Shown here: positions 33,595-41,650 of the stretch, one piece after another | How the letters are laid out: each line of letters opens with the position of its first letter | Numbering within the stretch: position 1 is the first letter of the stretch | Source of the DNA: Terrimonas pollutisoli | GTDB taxonomy: Bacteria; Bacteroidota; Bacteroidia; Chitinophagales; Chitinophagaceae | Length of the DNA: 64,000 nucleotides | Reading direction: 5' to 3' | NCBI RefSeq assembly: GCF_029360765.1 | Contig: NZ_JARKNA010000005.1 | Location: 186,001 to 250,000, forward strand | The notes under the pieces: generated by a model | Seen by the model: the letters and a program-made list of their open reading frames with translations, nothing else | What the model was told of the DNA's origin: nothing | Databases searched by the model: none | Program-made: the position numbers and the translations under genes

Positions 33595-33633
33595 TTACGG
33601 AAAATCCGTAAAACTATAAAGGTCATTTACGGA
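33595..33633. promoter_or_regulatory. Candidate operator: TTACGGA inverted repeat plus a third half-site
   Basis: TTACGGA (33595-33601) and TCCGTAA (33605-33611) form a perfect inverted repeat around AAA. A further TTTACGGA occurs at 33626-33633. The site sits 12 nt upstream of the HTH gene's ATG, where an autoregulator would bind. Confidence 0.5.
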
Positions 33634-33775
33634 CATCTGCAACTCATTGTTCATGTTTATGATTTCGCTATTGATTTTTGGGTTAATGCTCCTTTTGATA
33701 TAGGCGACAACGAAAAACTGCTAACTCACTATCGCACCGTCGCTATTTTCATTTAGGTATCGCTCATAAAGCAAC

Positions 33776-33812
33776 TGATTTTTGATCAAGAATTATTAAT
33801 GAACAAAAATCA
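33776..33812. promoter_or_regulatory. Inverted repeat directly upstream of the caspase-like gene
   Basis: TGATTTTTG (33776-33784) and CAAAAATCA (33804-33812) are perfect 9-bp inverted arms separated by 19 bp, ending 5 nt before the ATG at 33818. It may be an operator or an RNA hairpin masking the ribosome site. Confidence 0.45.
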
Positions 33813-33817
33813 AAACC

Positions 33818-34717
33818 ATGCAAGTAGCCAAAACCATCTTCCCCCTGCTTACCTGTATCCTTATTTACAATAGTTGTTATTGTCAATTACAAGCCGGTGC
33901 TTATGATACCGACATTGACAAAGAAATCGTCGCCTCAGGCGGAGAAAGAAAACTCAACTTTTTTGTCATAAGCAAGCCTAAACAAGGGAAACCCGACCTC
34001 GCTTCCCGGTTCAATATACTCAGGGGAAAATTGAAAGGCCTATTTCGGAAAAGGAAGTTTGTAGCTATCGTTGCAAGGGATGCAAAACATGCCAGTGCAA
34101 AGATGCAACGCAAATTAAAAAAGCTTGATGCACGCATTGGTACCCTCTGGTTCGACTCACATGGAATGTATAAAAAGGGATATTCTCTGTTTTTTATAGG
34201 CAAGGACGAAATAAGTTATTATACCCTGAAAGATTCCACTCTAGTTAAGCCTTTGCAGCAGCTTGCTGCTTACTCAGGTAATAAAACAAAAATTGTAATT
34301 GGTTCCTGCTATGGAGGAGCGACCTACTATCGTTATTCGGTTGATTACAATGATAAATCCCGAATGAATGGAGACTCCCTGATGATTGCGTTGGGAAGAA
34401 TTCTAAAAGCAGCTAATATCTATGGCAGTGAAAGTTGGGTAATGACAAAACCAGGTCTTTTTTTGAAAAGAGCTGCAGTAGCAGGATATCCGCGTCGTAA
34501 ACTGTTCAGGGATATTTGTTATCAGCCTGCCTGGAGGAATATGGGAAAATGGAATGAATATAATGCCCTTACCAACTGCTTCGCAAGCATTAATCCCGTA
34601 ACGATGGACATGTATGGAAACCTTTTGATCCGGGCAGGCTCCTATGCCAATAAGGAAGAAGTAAAAAAAGATATAATCAAAAAACTGGGTCACCTGGAGC
34701 CAGGGCTTTATAAATAG
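33818..34717 (+). CDS. Exported caspase-like (clan CD-like) protein
   Basis: 299 residues with a signal peptide (first 23 residues, ending near YCQ). The central part reads IGTLWFDSHG (His115-Gly116), then a strand-helix stretch, then KIVIGSCYGGATY (Cys164). A hydrophobic strand ending in HG followed about 50 residues later by a strand ending in xCxxG is the His/Cys dyad pattern of clan CD peptidases (caspases, gingipains, C80, CHAT, DUF4347-like). The spacing and context fit, but substrate and activity are inferred. It is likely the first gene of a unit with the two genes downstream (64-nt and 2-nt gaps). Confidence 0.6.
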   Translation: MQVAKTIFPLLTCILIYNSCYCQLQAGAYDTDIDKEIVASGGERKLNFFVISKPKQGKPDLASRFNILRGKLKGLFRKRKFVAIVARDAKHASAKMQRKLKKLDARIGTLWFDSHGMYKKGYSLFFIGKDEISYYTLKDSTLVKPLQQLAAYSGNKTKIVIGSCYGGATYYRYSVDYNDKSRMNGDSLMIALGRILKAANIYGSESWVMTKPGLFLKRAAVAGYPRRKLFRDICYQPAWRNMGKWNEYNALTNCFASINPVTMDMYGNLLIRAGSYANKEEVKKDIIKKLGHLEPGLYK

Positions 34718-34780
34718 CTTCGATAGCCTCCCTTAAATACCCTAAAATTAACAAGATCATTCACCACTAAACCAACGACC

Positions 34781-35416
34781 ATGAGACCAAAACCTGTATC
34801 AATGTGGGTGCTTGTAACAATTTTAAGCATCGCCAGTGCTGCACAAAAACCAGCGCCATTTAAAAACCGAAAACTTCACACGGTCAGCATTGCCTTTACC
34901 AATTCACAACCCTCCATGCCATTTAGCAAACTCACGAAGCTAGTCACCGGCAATTACCACCCGGGGATTGAATTATCTACCGGCTTTAACTGGAAAACAA
35001 GACCAAAGCATGATTGGACACAAACTTTCAGTTTCGGGTATTCATACCACAGATGGGTACAACATAGTATTACCTTATATACCGAGTTGGGCTATCGGTA
35101 CAAACTTCCGGCTGGCTTTTCAATCGAATCAAAACTGGGAGGCGGGTATATGAGGGCAATTGTTGCCACCCAGACTTTTTCTGATGGCATCGAAGACAGC
35201 AAACAGTATAGTAAAATTAGCTCTGGCCGATCACAAGCTACTGCTTCTCTCTGTTTTGGAATTGGCAAAAAATTCAATAGTCTTTCTGGCTGCACTCTTT
35301 TCCTGCATTACCAGCAGCGTGTTCAAACCCCATTTATTCATTCTTATGTTCCTCTTCTTCCTTACAATATCATGAAGGCAGGTTTGGCTATACCATTAAA
35401 AAATAAAAACAACTAA
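34781..35416 (+). CDS. Small outer-membrane beta-barrel-like protein
   Basis: 211 residues. The signal peptide (MRPKPVSMWVLVTILSIASAAQ) is followed by alternating amphipathic strands rich in aromatic and glycine residues: WTQTFSFGYSYHRWVQHSIT, LYTELGYRYKL, SIESKLGGGYM, TASLCFGIGKKF. It ends in a strand without a classical terminal Phe. I do not recognise a family. The stop is 2 nt before the next ATG, which indicates cotranscription. Confidence 0.65.
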   Translation: MRPKPVSMWVLVTILSIASAAQKPAPFKNRKLHTVSIAFTNSQPSMPFSKLTKLVTGNYHPGIELSTGFNWKTRPKHDWTQTFSFGYSYHRWVQHSITLYTELGYRYKLPAGFSIESKLGGGYMRAIVATQTFSDGIEDSKQYSKISSGRSQATASLCFGIGKKFNSLSGCTLFLHYQQRVQTPFIHSYVPLLPYNIMKAGLAIPLKNKNN

Positions 35417-35418
35417 TT

Positions 35419-36618
35419 ATGAAACCAACTACATATACACTGCTATTATTGTTTTTTATCAGCTCGTGTAAAAAACCTTTAATTCCACCTACTGGCTTTG
35501 GTACTTCGCAAATTCCATGGATAGACAGCAGTACACTACACCCGAATAATGATGCCTATAGAAAGCTTATTGTTAAGTACAACAAACTAGGATTGCCAGG
35601 GATTGCACTTCTGATTAATGACCGATACGGCACCTGGATAGGTTCGGTGGGAAAAGCCGATATAAAAAACAATATAGATTTTGCCCCTTGCCAGGTTTCA
35701 AAAGTAGCCAGTATAACCAAACTGATGATAGGCTCATTGGTTTTCCTAATGATGGAAGATTCCGTAAATACAAATTTGAGGTATAGTGATCTTAATCGAA
35801 AAATAAGCAATTGGCTTCCGGAATCGATCCTAAAAAATGTTCCGAACGGCAGCCTGGCTACTCTTGGGCAATTGATGAATCATGAATCGGGTATTCCCGA
35901 TGTTGCCGAAGAAAATGATTTTTATCTTGAGGTATTGAATAAGCCAAATAAACTATGGACACAAACAGAATTATTAAAATTTGTTAGCGGCACTCCGGCT
36001 GTTTTTAACCCAGGTGACACAGCCATCTATTCCAACACCAACACCTTATTGTTAGCGATGATTATTGATAAAATTTCCGGACGAAATCACGCCGATTTAT
36101 TACGGGAAAGAGTAATAGACAGGTTGGGGTTGACTAGCACTTTTTACCATCCCAATGATGCATTACCTGATTATACAGCCCAGGGCTATTATGATTTGTA
36201 TCGAAATCATACACTCATCAATGTATCGAATTTTATGACCGGAAACGGAGCGGGTTATAACGGGGTTTATTCCAATGTAGTGGACCTATATCACTTTCTG
36301 GATGCCCTGTTGATAAGTAAAACATTGTTATCCCAGGCCTCATTAAATACTATGATGCGTACTGGCAAATCAGATGGAACGAACAGGTATGGTTATGGAA
36401 TAATGAAAAAATTTATTGAAAGGGAGCCTCATGCGGGATGGGGTCATTCGGGCCGAGATCTTGGTTATACAGCTAACCTCTTTTACTTCCCGCCTGTAAA
36501 CGGAAGGGCAGCAGTTACTCACTCCCTGCTGGTAAATTACGGAACCGATGCCGACAGCTTTTTAAAAGAAACATTTAAACAGTTTCAGGCCGAATTGCTG
36601 GACCTGACATTAAAATGA
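35419..36618 (+). CDS. Beta-lactamase-fold serine hydrolase lipoprotein
   Basis: 399 residues. The lipoprotein signal (TLLLLFFISSC, Cys17) is followed by a class C beta-lactamase/PBP4-like domain: SxxK as SITK (98-101), YxN as YSN in DTAIYSNTNTLLLA, and HSG in GWGHSGRDLGY replacing KTG. Relatives include esterases, D-Ala-D-Ala hydrolases and D-aminopeptidases; a true beta-lactamase is unlikely for a lipid-anchored protein in this group. It is the last gene of the unit and is followed by a strong terminator. Confidence 0.88.
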   Translation: MKPTTYTLLLLFFISSCKKPLIPPTGFGTSQIPWIDSSTLHPNNDAYRKLIVKYNKLGLPGIALLINDRYGTWIGSVGKADIKNNIDFAPCQVSKVASITKLMIGSLVFLMMEDSVNTNLRYSDLNRKISNWLPESILKNVPNGSLATLGQLMNHESGIPDVAEENDFYLEVLNKPNKLWTQTELLKFVSGTPAVFNPGDTAIYSNTNTLLLAMIIDKISGRNHADLLRERVIDRLGLTSTFYHPNDALPDYTAQGYYDLYRNHTLINVSNFMTGNGAGYNGVYSNVVDLYHFLDALLISKTLLSQASLNTMMRTGKSDGTNRYGYGIMKKFIEREPHAGWGHSGRDLGYTANLFYFPPVNGRAAVTHSLLVNYGTDADSFLKETFKQFQAELLDLTLK

Positions 36619-36667
36619 TCGGGGCATAACATCCGATGATTAGGTCCCAAAAAACCGTAATCGATAC

Positions 36668-36698
36668 AGAATCTCCGGGCATCGGAGATTCTCTTTTT
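36668..36698 (+). terminator. Rho-independent terminator after the serine hydrolase gene
   Basis: AGAATCTCCG (36668-36677) pairs perfectly with CGGAGATTCT (36683-36692) over a 5-nt loop and is followed by CTTTTT (36693-36698). Confidence 0.92.
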
Positions 36699-36759
36699 GG
36701 CGCAGCATACTTCTTTAGCCCAAGCATGATAAATCAATAACGATTATTTGAGAAACAGA

Positions 36760-37770
36760 TCAGTAGTCCATCTGTTCAGCGATCCTCCGCCGGCGATCTA
36801 TATTCTCCCGCATTTGATTAAAAAATCTTGCCCGTTCTTTTTCACCGGTAGAACTGATGAGCATTGACCGCTGCATTATATTCTGAATAGAGTGATAGAT
36901 GTGATTGCAGAATTCAGCATTTCGGCTCCCAAGATAATTGATGACACTGTGATTGATAAAAGCAATTTTGAAACGCCGGGCATCAACTAATATGGTGTTG
37001 TCGCCGAGGTATACTTCGTTATTGTAAAGTTTATACGATGCCCCACCCCAATTTTCGTTCAGAAATAAGGGGTATTTTTTGCCAATGGCAGCCATTTTCT
37101 CAACATGCTTTATTACTTCTTTTACGCAATCGTACGTATACAACAAGTCTTCCTTTTTTTCAAAAACCCTGCTATCACGGTAATAATCGATTTGCTGAAG
37201 CGTAGTATCAATCGCATGCAGGTTCCAGATTTCTGTGGATGATACCTGGCAATAAGTCTCCGTAATTTTTTTGCCGATCGTCTTGAGTGATTCTGGAATC
37301 TTACTGGTCGAAAACCGTTCAGTCACCAGGTCGGGATAGCTGAGTATGGTTTTCATAAAAAAGAAAAATTTAAACGCAGCCAATTCCGGTACCTGGAACA
37401 GATAGAAAAGCGGCACATCTTTATTCAAAAAAAAGAACTCCGCTCCCTCGAAGGATTTAATCATTTCGATATCCGCCAACATCTTTTTCAGGTATAATTC
37501 GAAATGAAAATTGCCCGGGCTCACCAATTTGCCGGAAAAAATGTAGGTGTCTGTATCAAGATGGAAAATGCTATCGAGTGAAATGTTGAAATGGACGCAG
37601 AGCTTTTGAACCTCTTCGAATGTTAATGGCTTATCTCCTCGCATTCTCCGGTAAGCACTGTCATTGCTTATATCTAAAAGACTGGCGACTTCATCTACTA
37701 TTGACAGATGATGAGGCAGAATGCTTTTAATGTGATTAAAAAAAACCTGTTGAACAGCCTCCGGTGACAT
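36760..37770 (-). CDS. HTH transcriptional regulator (paralogue 2)
   Basis: 336 residues from the ATG at 37770; the open frame extends to 37881 but the paralogue's start aligns with 37770. The HTH reads IVDEVASLLDISNDSAYRRM then RGDKPLTFEEVQKLCVHFNIS, aligning residue for residue with the gene at 32590-33582. The shared C-terminal landmarks are KDVPLFYLFQVPELAAFKFF, STEIWNLHAIDTTLQQIDYY and RSMLISSTGEKERARFFNQM. Two copies of the same regulator bracket the 33818-36618 unit. Two TTGCAAAC repeats lie upstream. Confidence 0.82.
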   Translation of the reverse strand: MSPEAVQQVFFNHIKSILPHHLSIVDEVASLLDISNDSAYRRMRGDKPLTFEEVQKLCVHFNISLDSIFHLDTDTYIFSGKLVSPGNFHFELYLKKMLADIEMIKSFEGAEFFFLNKDVPLFYLFQVPELAAFKFFFFMKTILSYPDLVTERFSTSKIPESLKTIGKKITETYCQVSSTEIWNLHAIDTTLQQIDYYRDSRVFEKKEDLLYTYDCVKEVIKHVEKMAAIGKKYPLFLNENWGGASYKLYNNEVYLGDNTILVDARRFKIAFINHSVINYLGSRNAEFCNHIYHSIQNIMQRSMLISSTGEKERARFFNQMRENIDRRRRIAEQMDY

Positions 37771-37790
37771 AGTGGCTTTTTTAGTAAAAA

Positions 37791-37821
37791 TTGCAAACCG
37801 GGTGTTTCTTGTTTTGCAAAC
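37791..37821. promoter_or_regulatory. TTGCAAAC direct repeats upstream of HTH paralogue 2
   Basis: TTGCAAAC occurs at 37791-37798 and 37814-37821, 23 bp apart start to start (about two helical turns), 21 nt upstream of the ATG at 37770. It is a candidate operator or activator site. Confidence 0.4.
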
Positions 37822-38005
37822 TGTGCGACTCTTATATAAATGTAACCTCAATTTTAGCAAAATCCAATTCCCGATTTTCAAAACATACCCACTATGTGTT
37901 ATTTAGCAAAAGCCGATGGCGGGTCACTTATTTCTCAATTAGGAAGCTGCAAAGAAGCAAAATAGCTTTATGCTGCAAACCATTAGTAACCTAAACCACC
38001 CAGTT

Positions 38006-38614
38006 ATGAGAAAGCTTCTTCTGCTTATCGCCGGTCTTTCTTCAATCATAGCCGCGGCGCAAACTGATTCAGCGCAAACCGAAAAAAAGTTTAAACACTT
38101 CATTGCAAAGATCAAAACCACGGATAACAGGTCCATAAAAGGTCTTGTCTATCCCATCATTACCACCGATGGGTTGGCAATAAGCCGGTTCACAAAAACA
38201 AATGTCAACTCATTGTCTCCGGCTGAAACAATGAGCATACCTGCCGAAAACATCCAATCCTTCACCATCAAGCGGAAAAATAGTGTTCTGAAGGGAGCAT
38301 TGATTGGGCTTGGCATTGGTGCTGTAACGGGCGTAGTAATAGGACTGGCAAGTGGAGACGACCCTATTGCTCCTTATCCTGATCCTTCCACAGATTTTTT
38401 GGGCCTTGGAACCTTGGCCGCCGGCATCCAAAATTCTTTTGCAATGACTGCCGGGGAAAAAGCTGTCGGCGGTGGCATCGGACTCGGCGTCACAGGGGCC
38501 ATTGTAGGGACCATAGTTGGGGCATTAGTCAAAAAGAAATTCATCATTGAGGGCAAAAAAGAAAAATTCCGCGATCTCCAGGCTGAGCTGATGATGCGGT
38601 TGACAAAGAAATAA
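38006..38614 (+). CDS. Exported glycine-zipper protein
   Basis: 202 residues from the ATG at 38006, which gives a clean signal peptide (MRKLLLLIAGLSSIIAAAQ). A small beta-rich domain follows (FIAKIKTTDNRSIKGLVYPI, IPAENIQSFTIKRKNS), then two glycine-zipper segments, GALIGLGIGAVTGVVIGLA and GGGIGLGVTGAIVGTIVGAL, which may insert in a membrane. The same layout recurs in the gene at 40256-40810. Role unknown. It is divergent from HTH paralogue 2. Confidence 0.65.
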   Translation: MRKLLLLIAGLSSIIAAAQTDSAQTEKKFKHFIAKIKTTDNRSIKGLVYPIITTDGLAISRFTKTNVNSLSPAETMSIPAENIQSFTIKRKNSVLKGALIGLGIGAVTGVVIGLASGDDPIAPYPDPSTDFLGLGTLAAGIQNSFAMTAGEKAVGGGIGLGVTGAIVGTIVGALVKKKFIIEGKKEKFRDLQAELMMRLTKK

Positions 38615-38685
38615 TCCTTTATCGTATCAGAACGGGGCGTGCCGAAAACCGCAAAAAAAGTAGCGATCTCCTAAAACTTTTTATT

Positions 38686-39486
38686 ATGAAAAAGGTAATA
38701 ACCTGGCAAAATACTATTGCCCTGGCAATGACACTTCTTACACTGTTTTGTTCCTGTTCTCCAGGTGGTGTTATTGATGATCCTTATTATGTAAACGAGG
38801 ACAGGCAAAGGGAAAACACCTACTATGTTCCTGCTGCGCCACATTTGCCAATGGTTTTAGAAAAACAGGATTTGAATTTTAATTTACTAAGAGCTTCGGG
38901 CAATAAGTTCAATGGCCTGGAAGCACAAGCCGCCTATATGCCATGGAAAAAGATGGCGCTTGGAGTAAGTGTGTCCACCGGGAGACACAAAGAGGGAGGA
39001 CTGAAAATGATGGAGTATAATCGATTTGAATTGATGTGGGGGTATATCAAAAAAATTGACAGGCTCTGGGCCTTTGAAACCTATGCCGGGCTGGGAACCG
39101 GGAAAATTACCAATTATCACTATACAGGACACTCCACAATAAAACCTGGCCATTATTTTATTCAACCGGCTATAGCCGTCGGTAATGATGACAAGACTGT
39201 TCAATTGGTGTTTGCTTCAAGGTTTGCCGGGGTAAATTTCAATGTTACTGATACGCTGTTTATCACCGACAGGGAACAATTCAGTGGTAAACAATTAAGA
39301 AGTTTGTACGATGAACCTGTTCATTTGATGTGGGAACCTGCCTTACTGTTTCGGGCGGGTTGGAAGAATATTATGTTTACCCTGCAATACAGTCATTCCT
39401 CTGACCTGACAAATTCTTCGCTTCACCGATCTTCAGATAATTTCTCATTTGGAATTTCAGTCAGGGGCAATACCAAATTAAAGTGA
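38686..39486 (+). CDS. Lipoprotein with beta-barrel-like body
   Basis: 266 residues. The N-terminal signal (IALAMTLLTLFCSC) ends in two cysteines; the second fits a lipobox. The body begins TYYVPAAPHLPMVLEKQDLNFNLL and continues as paired strands (GLEAQAAYMPWKKMALGVSV, FELMWGYIKKI, WAFETYAGLGTGKITNY), a pattern common to Bacteroidota surface barrel proteins of unknown role. The stop overlaps the next ATG by one base, so the two genes are translationally coupled. Confidence 0.65.
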   Translation: MKKVITWQNTIALAMTLLTLFCSCSPGGVIDDPYYVNEDRQRENTYYVPAAPHLPMVLEKQDLNFNLLRASGNKFNGLEAQAAYMPWKKMALGVSVSTGRHKEGGLKMMEYNRFELMWGYIKKIDRLWAFETYAGLGTGKITNYHYTGHSTIKPGHYFIQPAIAVGNDDKTVQLVFASRFAGVNFNVTDTLFITDREQFSGKQLRSLYDEPVHLMWEPALLFRAGWKNIMFTLQYSHSSDLTNSSLHRSSDNFSFGISVRGNTKLK

Positions 39487-40232
39487 TGTTCTCTTTGTTT
39501 AAATATGGCCAAACAACAGTTCTGTATGTACTTGTTGCACTATCATTAACCATCCGGGAGGGAAAGTGCCAATCGCTTTACCCTCCTTTTACAAAATGGT
39601 ACCAGGATCCCTTAGGGCTAAAGCCACTTGAATTATCATCGGCGTTTGGTTTTGTTTGGGGTTCTGCCGGCCTGGCCGCCAGTATTATTTTTTCAAAAAA
39701 AGATCCGTCATTTCAAAAGAGAATTGCTTTCTACCAGGAAGCCGGATATGGTTTTGGCTACAAATTTCCGTACACCCGTGTTATTCAAAATGAAATTGGT
39801 GTGTTGTATGATCTTCGGAAATGGCTGTCCGCAGGTTTTGGATGGAATGCGGTTTATTTTAAAGATAGAATAAATAGTACATGCGGTTTCGGCTTCCGGC
39901 CATTTGCAAGATGGTATCCGCTGGTAACATCAAAGACGAAGTTGTTTTTTGAATACGGAGCAGGAATAGTATACAGCATTGAAAAATTCCCGTTGACGGG
40001 AACAGGCTGGAAGGCAGATACTGCCAGGGTGGGAACCCGTTTTAATTTCACCCCTAAGTACGGAATCGGTGTAGTAATAAAATTATCGCCTACACTTACA
40101 CTCCAGTCCGGTATCAGGCATTTTCATGTTTCAAATGGAAATATTGCTGGCATCAAAAGAAATCCCACACACGACAGCAATGGTCTTTTTGCCGGGCTCT
40201 TGTACACGCCTGAAAAAAACAAAGACGACTGA
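39486..40232 (+). CDS. PagL-like (acyloxyacyl hydrolase) outer-membrane protein
   Basis: 248 residues from the ATG at 39486, which shares its A with the preceding TGA. A signal peptide is followed by beta-strands such as IAFYQEAGYGFGYKF and TKLFFEYGAGIVYSI. Near the C-terminus, GIRHFHVSNGNIAGIKRNPTHDSNGLFAGLLY (His214, Ser216) matches the lipid A 3-O-deacylase (PagL, PF09411) pattern with its His-x-Ser-Asn and Asn-Pro motifs. If correct it removes an acyl chain from lipid A in the outer membrane. The rest of the barrel is divergent, so confidence is moderate. Confidence 0.55.
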   Translation: MFSLFKYGQTTVLYVLVALSLTIREGKCQSLYPPFTKWYQDPLGLKPLELSSAFGFVWGSAGLAASIIFSKKDPSFQKRIAFYQEAGYGFGYKFPYTRVIQNEIGVLYDLRKWLSAGFGWNAVYFKDRINSTCGFGFRPFARWYPLVTSKTKLFFEYGAGIVYSIEKFPLTGTGWKADTARVGTRFNFTPKYGIGVVIKLSPTLTLQSGIRHFHVSNGNIAGIKRNPTHDSNGLFAGLLYTPEKNKDD

Positions 40233-40255
40233 AAAGTTTAAAACAACCTGGTCAC

Positions 40256-40810
40256 ATGCGGTGCGTCGTTCGGATATTTTTACTTTGCTTGTATATTTTC
40301 CTGTTTCAGGAAACAAGTGCCGCATCAATTGATACCTTGCCAGGCAAAAAAAGACTTAGTACTATCTATTATGGCAATGGCGATAAAATAAGGGGACATA
40401 TTCTAGGGATGACCGACAGCTTCGTAATTCTAGTAAAAAGAAAAAACCTCAATGATCAATTGGTCTATTATCAGCAATTAATACCTGCTGAGCAAATCAG
40501 AACTATTGAAAGAAAAAACCATGGCGACATTTCCACAGCAGCAAGCATGGGCCTTGGCGCACTTGTGGGAGGCTTTATTGGGTTTTCGATTGGTTTGGCA
40601 GCTTGTGATGACCCTAATGGCGACTGTAATTTTGCTGACCGTCTTTTCGAAACAAAAGACTTTAGAGCATCCGTGATCTTGAGTGCCGTGCTCGGTGGAG
40701 CGGGACTCATAAGCGGTTTGTTCTCTAACAAAAAAAGGAGAAAGAAATTCAGAATAAATGGAAGCAGGAGCAACCTGCAACAAAACAAATTGGATCTTTT
40801 ATACTACTAA
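40256..40810 (+). CDS. Exported glycine-zipper protein (paralogue-like of 38006)
   Basis: 184 residues with a signal peptide (MRCVVRIFLLCLYIFLFQETSA). It repeats the plan of the gene at 38006: a small beta domain (TIYYGNGDKIRGHILGMTDS, IPAEQIRTIERKNHG), one glycine-zipper (MGLGALVGGFIGFSIGLAA), a DDP-containing loop, then a second hydrophobic segment (VILSAVLGGAGLISGLF) and a basic tail. It lies 23 nt after the PagL-like gene, probably in the same transcript, and converges on rlmB with 7 nt between stops. Confidence 0.65.
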   Translation: MRCVVRIFLLCLYIFLFQETSAASIDTLPGKKRLSTIYYGNGDKIRGHILGMTDSFVILVKRKNLNDQLVYYQQLIPAEQIRTIERKNHGDISTAASMGLGALVGGFIGFSIGLAACDDPNGDCNFADRLFETKDFRASVILSAVLGGAGLISGLFSNKKRRKKFRINGSRSNLQQNKLDLLYY

Positions 40811-40817
40811 TACAAAA

Positions 40818-41579
40818 TTAAAGTCGCTGTTTCATGACCTCATATAGAATCATGCCGGTTGCTACCGACACGTTCAGGCTTTCAAATTCATTTTTCATGG
40901 GAATCTTAATTTTTTCATCACATATTTTCATTAAGGCAGGATAGATCCCATGTTCTTCACCTCCCATTACAATCGCAGACGGTTCTGTGAAATCACAGTC
41001 GTAAATATTTTTTTTTGCAGTCATCTCACTGGCAAAAACTTTTATGCCATTCAGGTGCAATTCATCTACCGCCTTCATTAAACTATTAACACGACAAACC
41101 GGTATTTTTTCCAATGCGCCGGCAGAAGTAAGAATAGCATCATCATTTAATGCACCTACCCCCTTGTCAGGAATAATGATAGCATGAACACCGGTGCAAA
41201 ATGCAGTTCGGGCAATGCCACCAATATTTCTAATGTCTGTAATCCCATCGAGTATGAGAAAGAGTGGCACTTCTCCTTTGTCCGTAACAAATGAAATTAC
41301 CTGTTGCAAATCGTAGTACTGAACTCTTGCGATCTGGGCGACGCAACCTTCGTGATTGCTGACGTTAAAACTGTTTAATTTAGCTGCCGGCACAAGGTTG
41401 ACGGGCACCCCCTGCTGTGCGGCCAGGCGTTTTATCTCAGCAATATCCTGGCCCTGTGCTTTGGAGTCAAGATAGATTTTATCAAGTTGCTGACCGCTTT
41501 TCAAAGCCTCTGTTACCTGCCTTTGACCAATGATTAACGAACTTTTTTTAGGACGCTGCTGATGTCTGAAATTTTTCAC
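40818..41579 (-). CDS. rlmB: TrmH-family 23S rRNA (guanosine-2'-O-)-methyltransferase
   Basis: SPOUT methyltransferase, 253 residues. The N-terminal SpoU substrate-binding domain (IIGQRQVTEALKSGQQLDKI) is followed by the catalytic knot: LDGITDIRNIGGIARTAFCTGVHAIIIP, SAIVMGGEEHGIYPAL and ESLNVSVATGMILYEV. RlmB methylates G2251 of 23S rRNA in E. coli. A paralogous TrmH assignment cannot be excluded by sequence alone. Confidence 0.9.
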   Translation of the reverse strand: MKNFRHQQRPKKSSLIIGQRQVTEALKSGQQLDKIYLDSKAQGQDIAEIKRLAAQQGVPVNLVPAAKLNSFNVSNHEGCVAQIARVQYYDLQQVISFVTDKGEVPLFLILDGITDIRNIGGIARTAFCTGVHAIIIPDKGVGALNDDAILTSAGALEKIPVCRVNSLMKAVDELHLNGIKVFASEMTAKKNIYDCDFTEPSAIVMGGEEHGIYPALMKICDEKIKIPMKNEFESLNVSVATGMILYEVMKQRL

Positions 41580-41650
41580 AAAGCAAAGAAAGCATAAAAG
41601 GCCAAGAGCTCAAAAGAGAAAAAGAGTTATAGAAGATGCATATTCATATT

